A stretch of DNA of 64,000 nucleotides from Amycolatopsis rubida (GTDB lineage Bacteria > Actinomycetota > Actinomycetes > Mycobacteriales > Pseudonocardiaceae), in assembly GCF_900115345.1 (NCBI RefSeq), contig NZ_FOWC01000001.1, forward strand, positions 1,054,001-1,118,000, in the 5' to 3' direction. The translations under genes and the position numbers were made by a program. Positions 42,354 to 51,018 of this stretch are shown here, in pieces. How positions within the stretch are numbered: position 1 is the stretch's first letter; each line of letters begins with the position of its first letter. The notes under the pieces were generated by a model that was not told the DNA's origin, did no database searches, and worked only from the letters and a program-made list of their open reading frames with translations.

Positions 42354-44042
42354 CTACGGGGTCGCGGTGATCCGGTCCGCGGGCGGCGGAGCGATGCCCG
42401 GGTGCGCACCGAGGTAGGCGATGAACGCGTCCAGGTCCACCGGCCCGCCCGCCAGGTCGGTGCCCTTGGTGAACTCGGTGAATCCGTCCCCGCCTGCGGC
42501 GAGGAAGTTGTTCACCGACACCCGGTACTGGGCCGCCGGGTCGACCGCCGTGCCGTTGACCGTGATGTTCGAAACCCGCGAGCCGACCGGAGCGGCCGCC
42601 GAGTAGGTGTAGTGCAGCGACTTCGAGATCTGCAGGATCTTGGTGCCGCCGGGCTGACCCCACTGCTGTTCCAGCACGTTCTTCAGGTTCGCGCCGGTGA
42701 GCGTGATCGTCTGCATGATGTTCGAGAACGGCTGCACGGTGAACGCCTCGCCGTAGGTGACGACACCGTCGCCTTCACCCGCCGACGACGACTTGTACGT
42801 CAGGTCGGCGCGGATGCCGCCCGGGTTCGTCATCGCGATCACCGCGTTGTTGGACTTGGTCGCTTCGAGCTGGGCGTCGGCGATCACGTCGCCGAGCGGC
42901 GACTCGCCGGACGATCCGCCCGCCGCGGGCAGGTCCGCGGTGATGGTGCCGACCTGCTTGTTCGCGATCGGGGCGGCCTTCGTCTTGGCCTCGTCGACGA
43001 GCTTCGTCACGGCCGGGTCCGCCGTGACGTCGCGGGTGACGATCTCGTTGTGCGCCTTGGTCTGCGACCGGACCACGTCGCGCGTGCGGCGGTCGATCTT
43101 CAGGTCCACGACCGACAGCAGCCTGCCGAACGACGCGCCCTGGATCACCGGCCGCGGCTGGCCCGCCGGGTCGTTGACCACGCAGTTGTACTGCTGGTGG
43201 CTGTGCGCGCTGAAGATCGCGTCGACCTTCGGCGTCACTTTCTTCGCGATCGCCGAGGCGTCGCCGTTCGGCTGCACCTCGCAGTCGTTCGGACCGGCGG
43301 TGGGCAGCGCCTCGTCGCCCTGGTGCAGCAGCACGACCTGGGCCTTCACCCCGAGCCGGTCGAGGATGTCCGCGGTGCGGTTGATCGCCTGGACCTCGTC
43401 GCCGAACTTGAGGCCCTTGATGGCCTCCGGCGTCACGACCGAGGGCAGGTCCTTGAGCGTCGCGCCGATGACGCCGACCGGGACGCCGCCGGAGAACTGG
43501 ATGCTGAACGGCAGCAGCGCGGGCAGCCCGTTGTCGAAGTACACATTGGACCCGAGCAGCGGGAACCGCGCGCCGTCGTAGCTCTTGCGGAACTGGCAGC
43601 CGTCGGTCTTGTTGCAGCCGCCGAACTGCATGCGCAGCAGTTCCTGGTAGCCCTCGTCGAACTCGTGGTTGCCCACCACGGACGCCTTCACGCCGAGTTC
43701 GTTGAGGAAGTCCATGGTCGGTTCGTCGTGGAACAGCGCCGAGATCACCGGCGACGCGCCGACGTTGTCGCCCGAGGACAGCACCATCGAATTGCGCACC
43801 TGCGCTTCGAGCTGCTTGACGTGCGTCGAGAGGTAGGCCGCGCCGCCCGCGTCCACCTTGGTCCCGTCCGGGAGCGTGATCTTCCCGCTCGACCCGGACG
43901 GCGGTTCGAGGTTCCCGTGCAGGTCGTTGAACGCGATGATCCGGACGTCGGTGGTCTGTGCGGCCTCGGCGGGCGCGCTCGTGACGGCCACGGTGGCCAG
44001 TGCGGCCGCGGCGGTGGCCGCGAGCCGGGTGAAGAGCTTCAT
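42354..44042 (-). CDS. Secreted bifunctional metallophosphatase / 5'-nucleotidase
   Basis: A 562-residue protein with a Sec signal peptide (MKLFTRLAATAAAALATVAVTSAPAEA|A). The N-terminal metallophosphatase domain shows FNDLHGN, SSGDNVGASP, VGNHEFDEG, LLHQGD and FSAHSHQQ metal-ligand motifs; the C-terminal 5'-nucleotidase domain has TNPGGIRADL and FSNIMQTITLTG...ILQISKSLHYTY plus VNNFLAAGGDGFTEF. Hydrolyses extracellular nucleotides for phosphate and nucleoside scavenging. ATG at 44042 follows CCGGAGG. A hairpin ends the transcript. Confidence 0.93.
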   Translation of the reverse strand: MKLFTRLAATAAAALATVAVTSAPAEAAQTTDVRIIAFNDLHGNLEPPSGSSGKITLPDGTKVDAGGAAYLSTHVKQLEAQVRNSMVLSSGDNVGASPVISALFHDEPTMDFLNELGVKASVVGNHEFDEGYQELLRMQFGGCNKTDGCQFRKSYDGARFPLLGSNVYFDNGLPALLPFSIQFSGGVPVGVIGATLKDLPSVVTPEAIKGLKFGDEVQAINRTADILDRLGVKAQVVLLHQGDEALPTAGPNDCEVQPNGDASAIAKKVTPKVDAIFSAHSHQQYNCVVNDPAGQPRPVIQGASFGRLLSVVDLKIDRRTRDVVRSQTKAHNEIVTRDVTADPAVTKLVDEAKTKAAPIANKQVGTITADLPAAGGSSGESPLGDVIADAQLEATKSNNAVIAMTNPGGIRADLTYKSSSAGEGDGVVTYGEAFTVQPFSNIMQTITLTGANLKNVLEQQWGQPGGTKILQISKSLHYTYSAAAPVGSRVSNITVNGTAVDPAAQYRVSVNNFLAAGGDGFTEFTKGTDLAGGPVDLDAFIAYLGAHPGIAPPPADRITATP

Positions 44043-44211
44043 GTTTCCTCCGGTGTTCGCGCCCGCCTGACCCCTGATGCGGACGCCCGGCGAAGCAGTC
44101 TGCCCAAATCGGACGGTCCTGACCAGGGCGGAACGGCCGGTGCCGGATGAAAGTTTCGGTAACGTTCGCCCACCCCGCGTCGATCTGTGCATTAGGTGCC
44201 GAGGGGGACGA

Positions 44212-44337
44212 ATGGAACTGCAGCTCGTCGTGCTCACGCTCGCCGTCGTGCTCTTGCTGATCGCCGGCACTGTCTTCGCGGCCTGGCGCTCGGAGCGGGT
44301 GGACCGCGACGACGAACCGCCTCCCCGCGACGGCTGA
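44212..44337 (+). CDS. Small single-pass membrane protein (41 aa)
   Basis: MELQLVVLTLAVVLLLIAGTVFAAW followed by an acidic/basic tail (RSERVDRDDEPPPRDG). ATG at 44212 follows GAGGGGGACGA, a good ribosome-binding site, and codon bias is strong. Likely a type-I/II small membrane protein of unknown role. It lies about 100 nt upstream of the VanZ gene on the same strand. Confidence 0.6.
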   Translation: MELQLVVLTLAVVLLLIAGTVFAAWRSERVDRDDEPPPRDG

Positions 44338-44440
44338 CCGATCGGTCGGCGAGCACTCGGCCATCTGGCCGATCCCGGTCGCAATGCCTCCGGCTGTTCG
44401 ACCGAAGTGCCGCGGCGGCACGATCAATAGCGTTCTCGGC

Positions 44441-45082
44441 ATGACGAACGCACAGGTCACCGCCCTGCAGTACGGGTTCATCGGGTTCCTCGCCGGATGG
44501 GCGACGATCCTGGTCCCGCAGCTCGTGCTCCAGGTCGCCCGCTACGGCCACGTGCGGCTGCGCGGCCTGGTGACCACGGCGGCGGTCGTCTTCTACGCGT
44601 GCATGGCGCTGGCGGTCGTCTTCCTGCCGCTGCCCGGCCCGAACAGCAGGCGGCTGGAGCAGACCGTGCAGCTGGAGCCGTTCCAGTGGATCGCGGACAT
44701 CCACACCGAGCTGGTGAAACACGGTCTGTCGGCGGCGGACTGGTTCACCACCCAGACGTTCCAGCAGGCCGCGATGAACGTGCTCTTGTTCGTCCCGCTC
44801 GGGTTCTTCGCCCGAGTGCTGTGGCGGCGTGGCTTGGTGGGCGCGCTGGCGATCGGCTTCGCGGCCTCACTGGCCGTCGAGATCACCCAGCTCACGGCGA
44901 ACTTCGGGACCGCGCCGTTCGTCTACCGGATTTTCGACGTCGACGACCTCATGACCAACACCTTCGGCTCCGGTCTCGGCTGGCTGGCCGGCGCGCTGCT
45001 GCTCGCGCTCCGGCCGATCTCTTCAACCCTCCGCGTGGAGCCTGCCCGGAGCGAGCGGATCGACCTCGCCAAGACGCGCTAA
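44441..45082 (+). CDS. VanZ family membrane protein
   Basis: A 213-residue protein with five hydrophobic segments. The VanZ marks are VVFLPLPG near the first third, FQWIADIHTEL, NVLLFVPLGFFARVLWRRGLVGALAIGFAASLAVEITQL and DVDDLMTNTFGSGLGWLAG. VanZ-like proteins affect glycopeptide tolerance in some bacteria; here no van cluster is present. The last 60 nt overlap a small gene on the other strand. Confidence 0.9.
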   Translation: MTNAQVTALQYGFIGFLAGWATILVPQLVLQVARYGHVRLRGLVTTAAVVFYACMALAVVFLPLPGPNSRRLEQTVQLEPFQWIADIHTELVKHGLSAADWFTTQTFQQAAMNVLLFVPLGFFARVLWRRGLVGALAIGFAASLAVEITQLTANFGTAPFVYRIFDVDDLMTNTFGSGLGWLAGALLLALRPISSTLRVEPARSERIDLAKTR

Positions 45083-45199
45083 CCGGGCTCGTCTCGCGAT
45101 CGCGGCTTGGCGCGCCGCGCGGCGGTCTTCCAGGATCACGATCAACGAGGCGATGGCGATGATCAGTGCTACCAGGCCGAGCACTAGCCACAGTTGCAT
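45023..45199 (-). CDS. Small single-pass membrane protein (58 aa)
   Basis: A 58-residue frame: MQLWLVLGLVALIIAIASLIVILED then a basic, Ala/Arg-rich cytoplasmic tail (RRAARQAAIARRARLARLGEVDP...). ATG at 45199 follows GAGGAGAGCAC, a strong ribosome-binding site. One N-terminal helix and a basic tail suggest an inner-membrane small protein. The 3' 60 nt lie antisense to the end of the vanZ gene. Too short for common ORF cut-offs but well supported. Function unknown. Confidence 0.62.
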   Translation of the reverse strand: MQLWLVLGLVALIIAIASLIVILEDRRAARQAAIARRARLARLGEVDPLAPGRLHAEG

Positions 45200-45265
45200 G
45201 TGCTCTCCTCATCGACGCCGTTGTGCGAGAGATCACACAGGCTACCGAGCGGGGCGCCGGGTTGG

Positions 45266-45904
45266 CTACCCCGCGTTCGAAGGTCGTGCGGAGAACCAGT
45301 CCCGGTCAGCGGTGACCCAGCGCCCGAACCTCAGCCCGGCTTGTTCGAGTGCGGGTTCGAGGGGGAAGTTTTCGCAGGTGAACGGCTGTTTCCAGGTCCG
45401 GTCGCCGAGGGCGTAAGCGACAGTGGCGGAGAGCCGGTCGCCGTCCCGGCGCACGCCTTCCAGCGCGATACGCACCTCGCCCAGCCGGCCGCCCCAGCCG
45501 TCGGCGACCTGGTCGAACCAGGCGGGCGGATGCCATTCGACCAGCAGTTGCCCGTCCGGGGTCAGCTGTCGCCGCCCTGCCGCCAGCAGCGCGTGCCGAT
45601 CCGGCCCGTTGACCAAGTGGCTGCCGAGCACGACGACCGGGAATCGCCGGTCCAGCCGAAGCTCATCGATTCGCGCGCAGACGGTCTCCGCACCGCCGAC
45701 GTGCGCGAGCATCTCCGCTGATTCGTCGACCGCGACCACCGGATGTCCGAGCGCGAGCAGTGGATGCGTCACGCGGCCTGTTCCGCAGCCGAGCTCAAGC
45801 ACCGCGGCACCCGCCGGGATCGCACCGTGAATCACCTCCGGCTCGCCAGCGGCGGGCAGCTCCAGGTAGAGGTCGACCGGGCAGCCGTCAGGCGTCACGT
45901 TCAT
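45266..45904 (-). CDS. SAM-dependent methyltransferase (class I)
   Basis: A 212-residue methyltransferase with the AdoMet motif VLELGCGTGRVTHPLLALGHPVVAVDES (about residues 35-62) and post-motif VVVLGSHLVN, then LTPDGQLLVEWHP. The N-terminus carries DLYLELPAAGEPEVIHGAIPAGA, a pattern seen in small-molecule methyltransferases of actinomycetes. Substrate unknown. Divergent from mug by 29 nt. Confidence 0.85.
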   Translation of the reverse strand: MNVTPDGCPVDLYLELPAAGEPEVIHGAIPAGAAVLELGCGTGRVTHPLLALGHPVVAVDESAEMLAHVGGAETVCARIDELRLDRRFPVVVLGSHLVNGPDRHALLAAGRRQLTPDGQLLVEWHPPAWFDQVADGWGGRLGEVRIALEGVRRDGDRLSATVAYALGDRTWKQPFTCENFPLEPALEQAGLRFGRWVTADRDWFSARPSNAG

Positions 45905-45933
45905 CCCGCCCAGTGTGCCGGGAAACTGGACCC

Positions 45934-46512
45934 ATGCCCGCCAAACCCACCAAGGCCGAACAAGCCGCCGCGCACGGGACCATCATCCCGGACGTCCTGG
46001 CCCCCAACCTGAACGTGCTGTTCTGCGGCATCAACCCCGGCCTCTACTCAGGCGCGCTCGGCCTGCACTTCGCCCGTCCCGGCAATCGCTTCTGGCCCGC
46101 TCTGCACGCCAGCGGCTTCACCCCGCGCCTGCTGGACCCGAGCGAACAGGACGAACTCCTCGACCTCGGCCTCGGCATCACCAACGTCGTAGCCAGGACC
46201 ACCGCCCGCGCCGACGAGCTGACCGACGACGAACTCCGCGAGGGCGGGCAGATCCTGACCGGGAAGGTCGAGAAGTACCGACCGCGCTGGCTGGCAGTGG
46301 TGGGAATCACCGCCTACCGTGTCGCGTTCGGCGAGCGGCGGGCCGCGGTCGGGCCGCAAGAACGGACAATAGGAACAACTCGGGTCTGGCTGTTGCCCAA
46401 TCCGAGCGGCCTGAACGCCCATTGGACCCCGAAAACGCTCGCCGGGGAGTTCGGTCGGCTGCGCGCACAGGCGGTCATCGGAGATTCACCCGAGCGGTTA
46501 AACCCTCAGTAG
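45934..46512 (+). CDS. mug: G/U mismatch-specific DNA glycosylase
   Basis: A 192-residue Mug/TDG-type uracil glycosylase with catalytic GINPGLYSG (about residues 29-37), FARPGNRFWPALHASGF and the intercalating-loop motif LPNPSGLNAHW. Removes U (and T) mispaired with G after cytosine or 5-methylcytosine deamination, complementing the Vsr endonuclease encoded 30 kb away. ATG at 45934. A hairpin follows 13 nt past the stop. Confidence 0.93.
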   Translation: MPAKPTKAEQAAAHGTIIPDVLAPNLNVLFCGINPGLYSGALGLHFARPGNRFWPALHASGFTPRLLDPSEQDELLDLGLGITNVVARTTARADELTDDELREGGQILTGKVEKYRPRWLAVVGITAYRVAFGERRAAVGPQERTIGTTRVWLLPNPSGLNAHWTPKTLAGEFGRLRAQAVIGDSPERLNPQ

Positions 46513-46525
46513 AGCTAACCCAGTC

Positions 46526-46553
46526 GGGCGGACCCTCGCTGCGCCGTCCGCCC
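46526..46553 (+). terminator. Hairpin downstream of mug
   Basis: GGGCGGAC (46526-46533) pairs with GTCCGCCC (46546-46553) around a 12-nt loop, followed by GCATTTC. Located 13 nt after the mug stop. Confidence 0.65.
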
Positions 46554-46757
46554 GCATTTCGGGGCCACTTTTCTACTCAGAGTTTGCTGCGACCAGCCGT
46601 TACGGCCATGAGGGGGAAACCGCGTCACAGGCCGGTCCCGGCGGAGTCGAACCAGGGACGAGGTGTCGTTCCCGGCCGGTTCCGGCAGGGGGGACCGCGG
46701 GCACGCCGAGGGGGCGTGCCGGTCACCGGGAGCGACCATTGAGGACGGAGGCCCGAG

Positions 46758-47546
46758 ATGCGTGGCATCGAGCCCCACCGAACGCCCATGTCGGCCGGTC
46801 AGCCAGCCGGCGGTCGAAGCCTGGGAGTCGCGGTCGTCGACCCGATCCCGATTTTCCGCGAGGGCATCGCGGCGATGGTGCACCGCACGCTGGGCCTGCA
46901 CTGGTCCGGCCAGGCGGCGAGCCACCACGCGGCGATGCAGTTGTGCGAGCAGGTCCGTCCGGACGTCGTGATCCTCGACTCCGCGCTCGACCCCAACTGC
47001 CATCTCGCGAAACTGCTCAACGCGGGCGACCCGGCGCTCGTGCTGGTCACCCTCGTGCGCGACACCAACCGCACCCAGCAGTACCTCGCCGCCGCCATCG
47101 GGGCGGGTGCGCACGCCATCGTTCCGCGCGCGGTCGATTCCCGGCGGCTCGCCGAGGCGGTCCGGCGCGCGCACCACGACCGGCGCTACATCGACCCGGC
47201 GTTGTCCGCGCTCACCGCACGGCCCAAGCGCGAGCCGTCGCCAAGAGCCGCTCCGGCGGACGGTCACCTCGTGCAGCCGAAGAGCGCCATGCCGCTTTCC
47301 CGGCGCGAGTACCAGGTTCTGCAGCTCGTCGCCGAAGGGCTGGAGAACTCGGGGATCGCGAAGCTGCTCTTCCTGTCCGTGGAAACGGTGCGGACCCACG
47401 TGAAGAGCATTCTCCGCAAGCTTTCCGCCCGCGACCGGACACACGCGGTGACCATCGCGTTCCGCAGCGGCATTCTGGTCCCTCAGCTTGACGACAGCGC
47501 CGTCCCCCCGGCTGTGCAGGAGGTCGTGGCGCGCAGCACCCGGTGA
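46758..47546 (+). CDS. LuxR-family orphan response regulator
   Basis: A 262-residue regulator. An N-terminal receiver-like domain (LGVAVVDPIPIFREGIAAMVHRTLG, PDVVILDSALDPN with the phospho-acceptor-type Asp, GAGAHAIVPRAVD) is followed by a linker and a LuxR HTH (LSRREYQVLQLVAEGLENSGIAKLLFLSVETVRTHVKSILRKL, split). The invariant receiver Lys seems replaced (PRA), so phosphorylation-independent control is possible. No sensor kinase is adjacent. ATG at 46758 follows GGAGG at 6-nt spacing. Confidence 0.85.
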   Translation: MRGIEPHRTPMSAGQPAGGRSLGVAVVDPIPIFREGIAAMVHRTLGLHWSGQAASHHAAMQLCEQVRPDVVILDSALDPNCHLAKLLNAGDPALVLVTLVRDTNRTQQYLAAAIGAGAHAIVPRAVDSRRLAEAVRRAHHDRRYIDPALSALTARPKREPSPRAAPADGHLVQPKSAMPLSRREYQVLQLVAEGLENSGIAKLLFLSVETVRTHVKSILRKLSARDRTHAVTIAFRSGILVPQLDDSAVPPAVQEVVARSTR

Positions 47547-47618
47547 GCCCGGCTCCCTGGTCGACCCGTCATTCCGAGCGAATATCCACCCCTGGAAGGG
47601 CGGATTCGCTTGCTCTGG

Positions 47619-47655
47619 TTACTGGTAGGTAATATCCTGATGTTACCGGCGAGTA
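47619..47655 (+). promoter_or_regulatory. TetR-type operator(s) upstream of fadE5
   Basis: TACCGGCGAGTA (47644-47655) is identical to the core at the tetR promoter (minus strand, 12883-12872). A weaker, TTAC/GTAA-bounded copy TTACTGGTAGGTAA lies at 47619-47632. Both lie 50-86 nt before the fadE5 ATG, where an operator would act. Confidence 0.65.
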
Positions 47656-47704
47656 AGGGAACCAGCGCCCGGCCGGAAAGCCGAACACGACACGGAGTGA
47701 CGAC

Positions 47705-49549
47705 ATGGGCCACTACAAGAGCAACGTCCGAGACCTGGAGTTCAACCTCTTCGAGGTACTCGGCGTGCAGGAACGGCTCGGGAAGGGCGTGCTCGCCGAA
47801 TCGGACGAGGAGACCGCCCGCGGCGTGCTGTCGGAGCTGAACAACCTCGCCACCGGCCCGCTCGCCGAGTCCTACGCCGACGCGGACCGCAACCCGCCGG
47901 TGTATGACCCCAAGACGTTCAGCGTGACGATCCCCGACTCGTTCAAGAAGAGCTACAAAGCGCTCGTCGACGGCGAATGGTGGCGGCTCGGCCTCACCAA
48001 CTCCCTCGGCGGCTTCGGCCTGCCCCCGACGGTGCAGTGGGCCGCGGCCGAGCTGATCCTCGGCGCGAACGCCCCGCTGTTCATGTACCTGGCGGGTCCG
48101 AACTTCGCCATGATCGTGGACAAGAACGGCACCGAAGAGCAGAAGCACTGGGCTCAGCTGATGATCGACCGCGGCTGGGGAGCCACCATGGTGCTCACCG
48201 AGCCGGACGCCGGTTCGGACGTCGGCGCGGGCCGCACCAAGGCGGTCAAGCAGGAGGACGGCTCCTGGCACATCGACGGCGTGAAGCGGTTCATCACCTC
48301 GGCCGAGAACGACATGGTCGAGAACATCATGCACTTGGTGCTGGCCCGTCCCGAGGGCCCCGGCATCGAGACCAAGCCGGGCACCAAGGGCCTGTCGCTG
48401 TTCCTGGTGCCGAAGTTCCACTTCGATTCCCAGACCGGCGACCTCGGCGAGCGCAACGGCGCCTTCGTCACCAACATCGAGCACAAGATGGGCATCAAGG
48501 TGTCCACCACGTGCGAGCTGACCTTCGGCCAGCACGGCACCCCGGCCAAGGGCTGGCTGCTCGGCGAGGTGCACGACGGCATCGCGCAGATGTTCCAGGT
48601 CATCGAGTACGCCCGGATGATGGTCGGCACCAAGGCGATCGCCACGCTGTCCACCGGTTACCTGAACGCGCTGGAGTACGCCAAGGAGCGCGTGCAGGGC
48701 GCTGACCTGCCGAACATGCTGAACAAGGCCGCGCCGCGCGTCACCATCACGCACCACCCCGACGTGCGTCGTTCGCTGATGCTGCAGAAGGCGTACGCCG
48801 AGGGCCTGCGCGCGGTCTACCTGTACACCGCGTCGTTCCAGGACCAGCTGTGGACCGGTGAGGGTGATGAAGCCGCCCTGAAGCTGGCGCACAGCGTCAA
48901 CGACCTGCTGCTGCCGATCGTCAAGGGCGTCGGCTCCGAGCGCGCCACCGAGCAGCTCGTGCAGTCGCTGCAGACGCTGGGCGGTTCCGGCTTCCTCCAG
49001 GACTACCCGATCGAGCAGTACATCCGCGACGCGAAGATCGACTCGCTGTACGAGGGCACCACGGCGATCCAGTCGCTGGACTTCTTCTTCCGCAAGATCG
49101 TCCGCGACAAGGGCCAGGCGCTCGCGTTCGTCGCGGGCGAGATCACGAAGTTCATCGAGTCCGAGGCTGGCAACGGCAGGCTCAAGAACGAGCGCGCGCT
49201 GCTCAAGCAGGCGCTTGAGGACACCCAGGGCATGCTGGGCTCGCTCATCGGCTATCTGACCTCGTCGCAGGAAGACCCGCAGAACATCAACAAGGTCGGC
49301 CAGCACACCGTGCGGCTGCTGATGTCGGTCGGCGACCTGCTGGTCGGCTGGAAGCTGCTGCAGGGCGCCGAGGTCGCGCTGGCCAAGCTCGACAACGGCG
49401 CGTCGGCCAAGGACAAGCCGTTCTACGAGGGCAAGCTGGCGGTGGCGTCGTTCTTCGCGAAGAGCGTGCTGCCGGAGCTGACCTCGCGCCGCGCCATCGT
49501 GGAGGCCGCGGACAACGCGCTGATGGAGATCGACGAAGCCGCGTTCTGA
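47705..49549 (+). CDS. fadE5: Acyl-CoA dehydrogenase, FadE5-like
   Basis: A 614-residue acyl-CoA dehydrogenase, close in length to mycobacterial FadE5 (Rv0244c) and longer than classical ACADs because of the N-terminal ([22 protein letters not shown]) and C-terminal extensions. FAD/substrate motifs: [31 protein letters not shown], and [39 protein letters not shown] with the catalytic Glu region near YEGT. In mycobacteria this gene sits beside fadA2/fabG4; here it is 35 kb away but shares their operator core. Broad-chain-length first step of beta-oxidation expected. Confidence 0.93.
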   Translation: MGHYKSNVRDLEFNLFEVLGVQERLGKGVLAESDEETARGVLSELNNLATGPLAESYADADRNPPVYDPKTFSVTIPDSFKKSYKALVDGEWWRLGLTNSLGGFGLPPTVQWAAAELILGANAPLFMYLAGPNFAMIVDKNGTEEQKHWAQLMIDRGWGATMVLTEPDAGSDVGAGRTKAVKQEDGSWHIDGVKRFITSAENDMVENIMHLVLARPEGPGIETKPGTKGLSLFLVPKFHFDSQTGDLGERNGAFVTNIEHKMGIKVSTTCELTFGQHGTPAKGWLLGEVHDGIAQMFQVIEYARMMVGTKAIATLSTGYLNALEYAKERVQGADLPNMLNKAAPRVTITHHPDVRRSLMLQKAYAEGLRAVYLYTASFQDQLWTGEGDEAALKLAHSVNDLLLPIVKGVGSERATEQLVQSLQTLGGSGFLQDYPIEQYIRDAKIDSLYEGTTAIQSLDFFFRKIVRDKGQALAFVAGEITKFIESEAGNGRLKNERALLKQALEDTQGMLGSLIGYLTSSQEDPQNINKVGQHTVRLLMSVGDLLVGWKLLQGAEVALAKLDNGASAKDKPFYEGKLAVASFFAKSVLPELTSRRAIVEAADNALMEIDEAAF

Positions 49550-49562
49550 TCGCACTGGCTGG

Positions 49563-49600
49563 AAAAATGCCCCGCTCCGCACCCGGACCGGGGCATTTTT
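49563..49600 (+). terminator. Rho-independent terminator of fadE5
   Basis: AAAAATGCCCCG (49563-49574) pairs with CGGGGCATTTTT (49589-49600), giving a strong stem with a terminal T-run 15 nt past the stop. Confidence 0.93.
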
Positions 49601-49707
49601 CGTGCTTCCGGTGGCGGTGGTTCCGGGCGAGCGGTAAGCCGGGTTTAACCTCCCGGGTTCCGGGCTAAACCGGACGAGCCCGGTTCTCTCGGCAGAAGGA
49701 GTTCGGC

Positions 49708-49983
49708 ATGGCGGTTTCCGGCATCATCAGCGCGATCGTGATCGGTCTGATTCTCGGCCTGCTCGGCAAGCTGGTCGCACCTGGCAAGCAGTCGATCCCG
49801 ATCTGGCTGACGATCATCGTGGGCATCGTCGCCGCGTTCGTCGGCACCGCGATCGCTCGTGGGATCGGGTACGCCGACACGAAGGGCATCGACTGGCTGG
49901 AGATCATCACCCAGGTCGTACTGGCCGCGATCGGCGTGAGCCTCGCCGCGAGCCTGTACGGCAAGCGGAAGGTCAAGGGCTAG
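49708..49983 (+). CDS. GlsB/YeaQ/YmgE family stress membrane protein
   Basis: A 91-residue membrane protein with three helices: IISAIVIGLILGLLGKLVAPG, IWLTIIVGIVAAFVGTAIARGIG and IITQVVLAAIGVSLAASLYG. The GL(L)GKL(V)-PG and GIVGA-type glycine spacing is the transglycosylase-associated/GlsB family. ATG at 49708 follows AAGGAG. Usually part of the general stress response. Ends 1 nt before the convergent GNAT gene's stop. Confidence 0.88.
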   Translation: MAVSGIISAIVIGLILGLLGKLVAPGKQSIPIWLTIIVGIVAAFVGTAIARGIGYADTKGIDWLEIITQVVLAAIGVSLAASLYGKRKVKG

Positions 49984-49984
49984 T

Positions 49985-50515
49985 TCAGTCGTCGAGTTCG
50001 GGTTCGAGGAGGCTCATCAGGTACATGTCGTGGTACTGGCCGTCGGGCCCGCGATGGCATTGGCGATGCCTGCCGTCCTCCACGAACCCGACCTTGCGGT
50101 AGACGTGCCGGGCGCGCTCGTTCTCGGCGACGACCCAGAGCGCGATCAGGTGCAGCCGCATCACGTTGAACCCGTAGCGGCACATGAGTTTCAACGCCTC
50201 GGTGCCGTACCCGCCGTCCCAGTGGTCGGTCTCGCCGATGTAGATGTCCAGCTCGGCGCGGCCGATCTCTGGGCGGGCGTCCCGCAGGTCGACGACGCCG
50301 ATCAGCTTGCCGGCCTCGATCGATTCGATGCCGAGCACGACGTTCTCGTAGGTATTCACCGGGCGTTCCTCGCCTCGCTTGCGCAATTGGGCGAGTGAAC
50401 GCGGGTAATCGCCGGTCATGTACCGGCCCACCTCCGGGTCGTGGATCCAGCGGTAAAACGATTCGGCGTCCGAAGGTTCGATCGCCCGCAGCCGGACCAG
50501 CTTCCCCGTGAGCAT
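49985..50515 (-). CDS. GNAT N-acetyltransferase (RimJ/RimL type)
   Basis: A 176-residue GNAT protein: LRAIEPSDAESFYRWIHDPEVGRYM at the start, acceptor strand ELDIYIGETDHWDGGYGTEALKLMCRYGF (acetyl-CoA loop GGYGTEA) and ALWVVAENERARHVYRKVGFVEDGRHRQC at the end. This set matches the RimJ/RimL subgroup, acting on protein N-termini or small molecules. ATG at 50515 follows GGGGGAG. The DUF385 gene lies 12 nt upstream on the same strand. Confidence 0.9.
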   Translation of the reverse strand: MLTGKLVRLRAIEPSDAESFYRWIHDPEVGRYMTGDYPRSLAQLRKRGEERPVNTYENVVLGIESIEAGKLIGVVDLRDARPEIGRAELDIYIGETDHWDGGYGTEALKLMCRYGFNVMRLHLIALWVVAENERARHVYRKVGFVEDGRHRQCHRGPDGQYHDMYLMSLLEPELDD

Positions 50516-50527
50516 CCGCGCTCCCCC

Positions 50528-50905
50528 TCATTCTCGTTTCAGCACAAGGAAATCCGTGACGCCGACCAGTCCGAGGAACTGCCGCACCCCGGGCGGCATC
50601 GGCTGGCGCGATTCATCATGCACGAGTTCCGGATCGCGCACGCGGTATTTACGGCCGCGCGTGATCACCTCCGCCTCGCCCGCGGCGCGGACGTTGCGGA
50701 CCCAGTCCGCGTCCGGTCCGTAGGTGAGCGCGACGACGAATCCGTCGTCGGTGCGGAAGATGTTGAGCGGGGTGCGGAATTCGCGGCCGGACTTCCGGCC
50801 GTGGTGCACGACCACCCCGAATCCGGGCAGTTTGCCGGCGAAGGGTTTCGTGACCCGGTTGGTGACCACGCGGTTGAACCGGGCGAGACGTTCGGGCAGC
50901 ACCAT
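50528..50905 (-). CDS. Deazaflavin (F420)-dependent nitroreductase family protein
   Basis: A 125-residue split-barrel protein of the DUF385/Ddn family: GFGVVVHHGRKSGREFRTPLNIFRTDDGFVVALTYGPDADWVRNVRAAGEAEV. The HxGRKSG and DWVRN residues are typical of F420-binding members (Rv1261c/Ddn-like), enzymes that reduce quinones or nitroimidazoles. ATG at 50905. Co-directional with the GNAT gene, with a 12-nt gap. Confidence 0.88.
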   Translation of the reverse strand: MVLPERLARFNRVVTNRVTKPFAGKLPGFGVVVHHGRKSGREFRTPLNIFRTDDGFVVALTYGPDADWVRNVRAAGEAEVITRGRKYRVRDPELVHDESRQPMPPGVRQFLGLVGVTDFLVLKRE

Positions 50906-51018
50906 GCCGCCGAGCCTAATCCAACGAACGTGGAATTTCCTGCCGGAGACGCGCTGTGCGCCTGCGCGGGCCGGTCTGGTGGGATGGGCCCGCAGGTGGA
51001 CACGAGGTGGGGAGCGGG

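Noticed and set aside
40088..45082. VanW and VanZ as part of a vancomycin-resistance cluster
   Set aside because: No vanH, vanA, vanX, or VanRS genes are present; VanW and VanZ domains are common in unrelated contexts.
47483..49582. 699-residue minus-strand open frame opposite fadE5
   Set aside because: Shadow caused by high GC; the plus strand encodes a full acyl-CoA dehydrogenase with a terminator in the right place.
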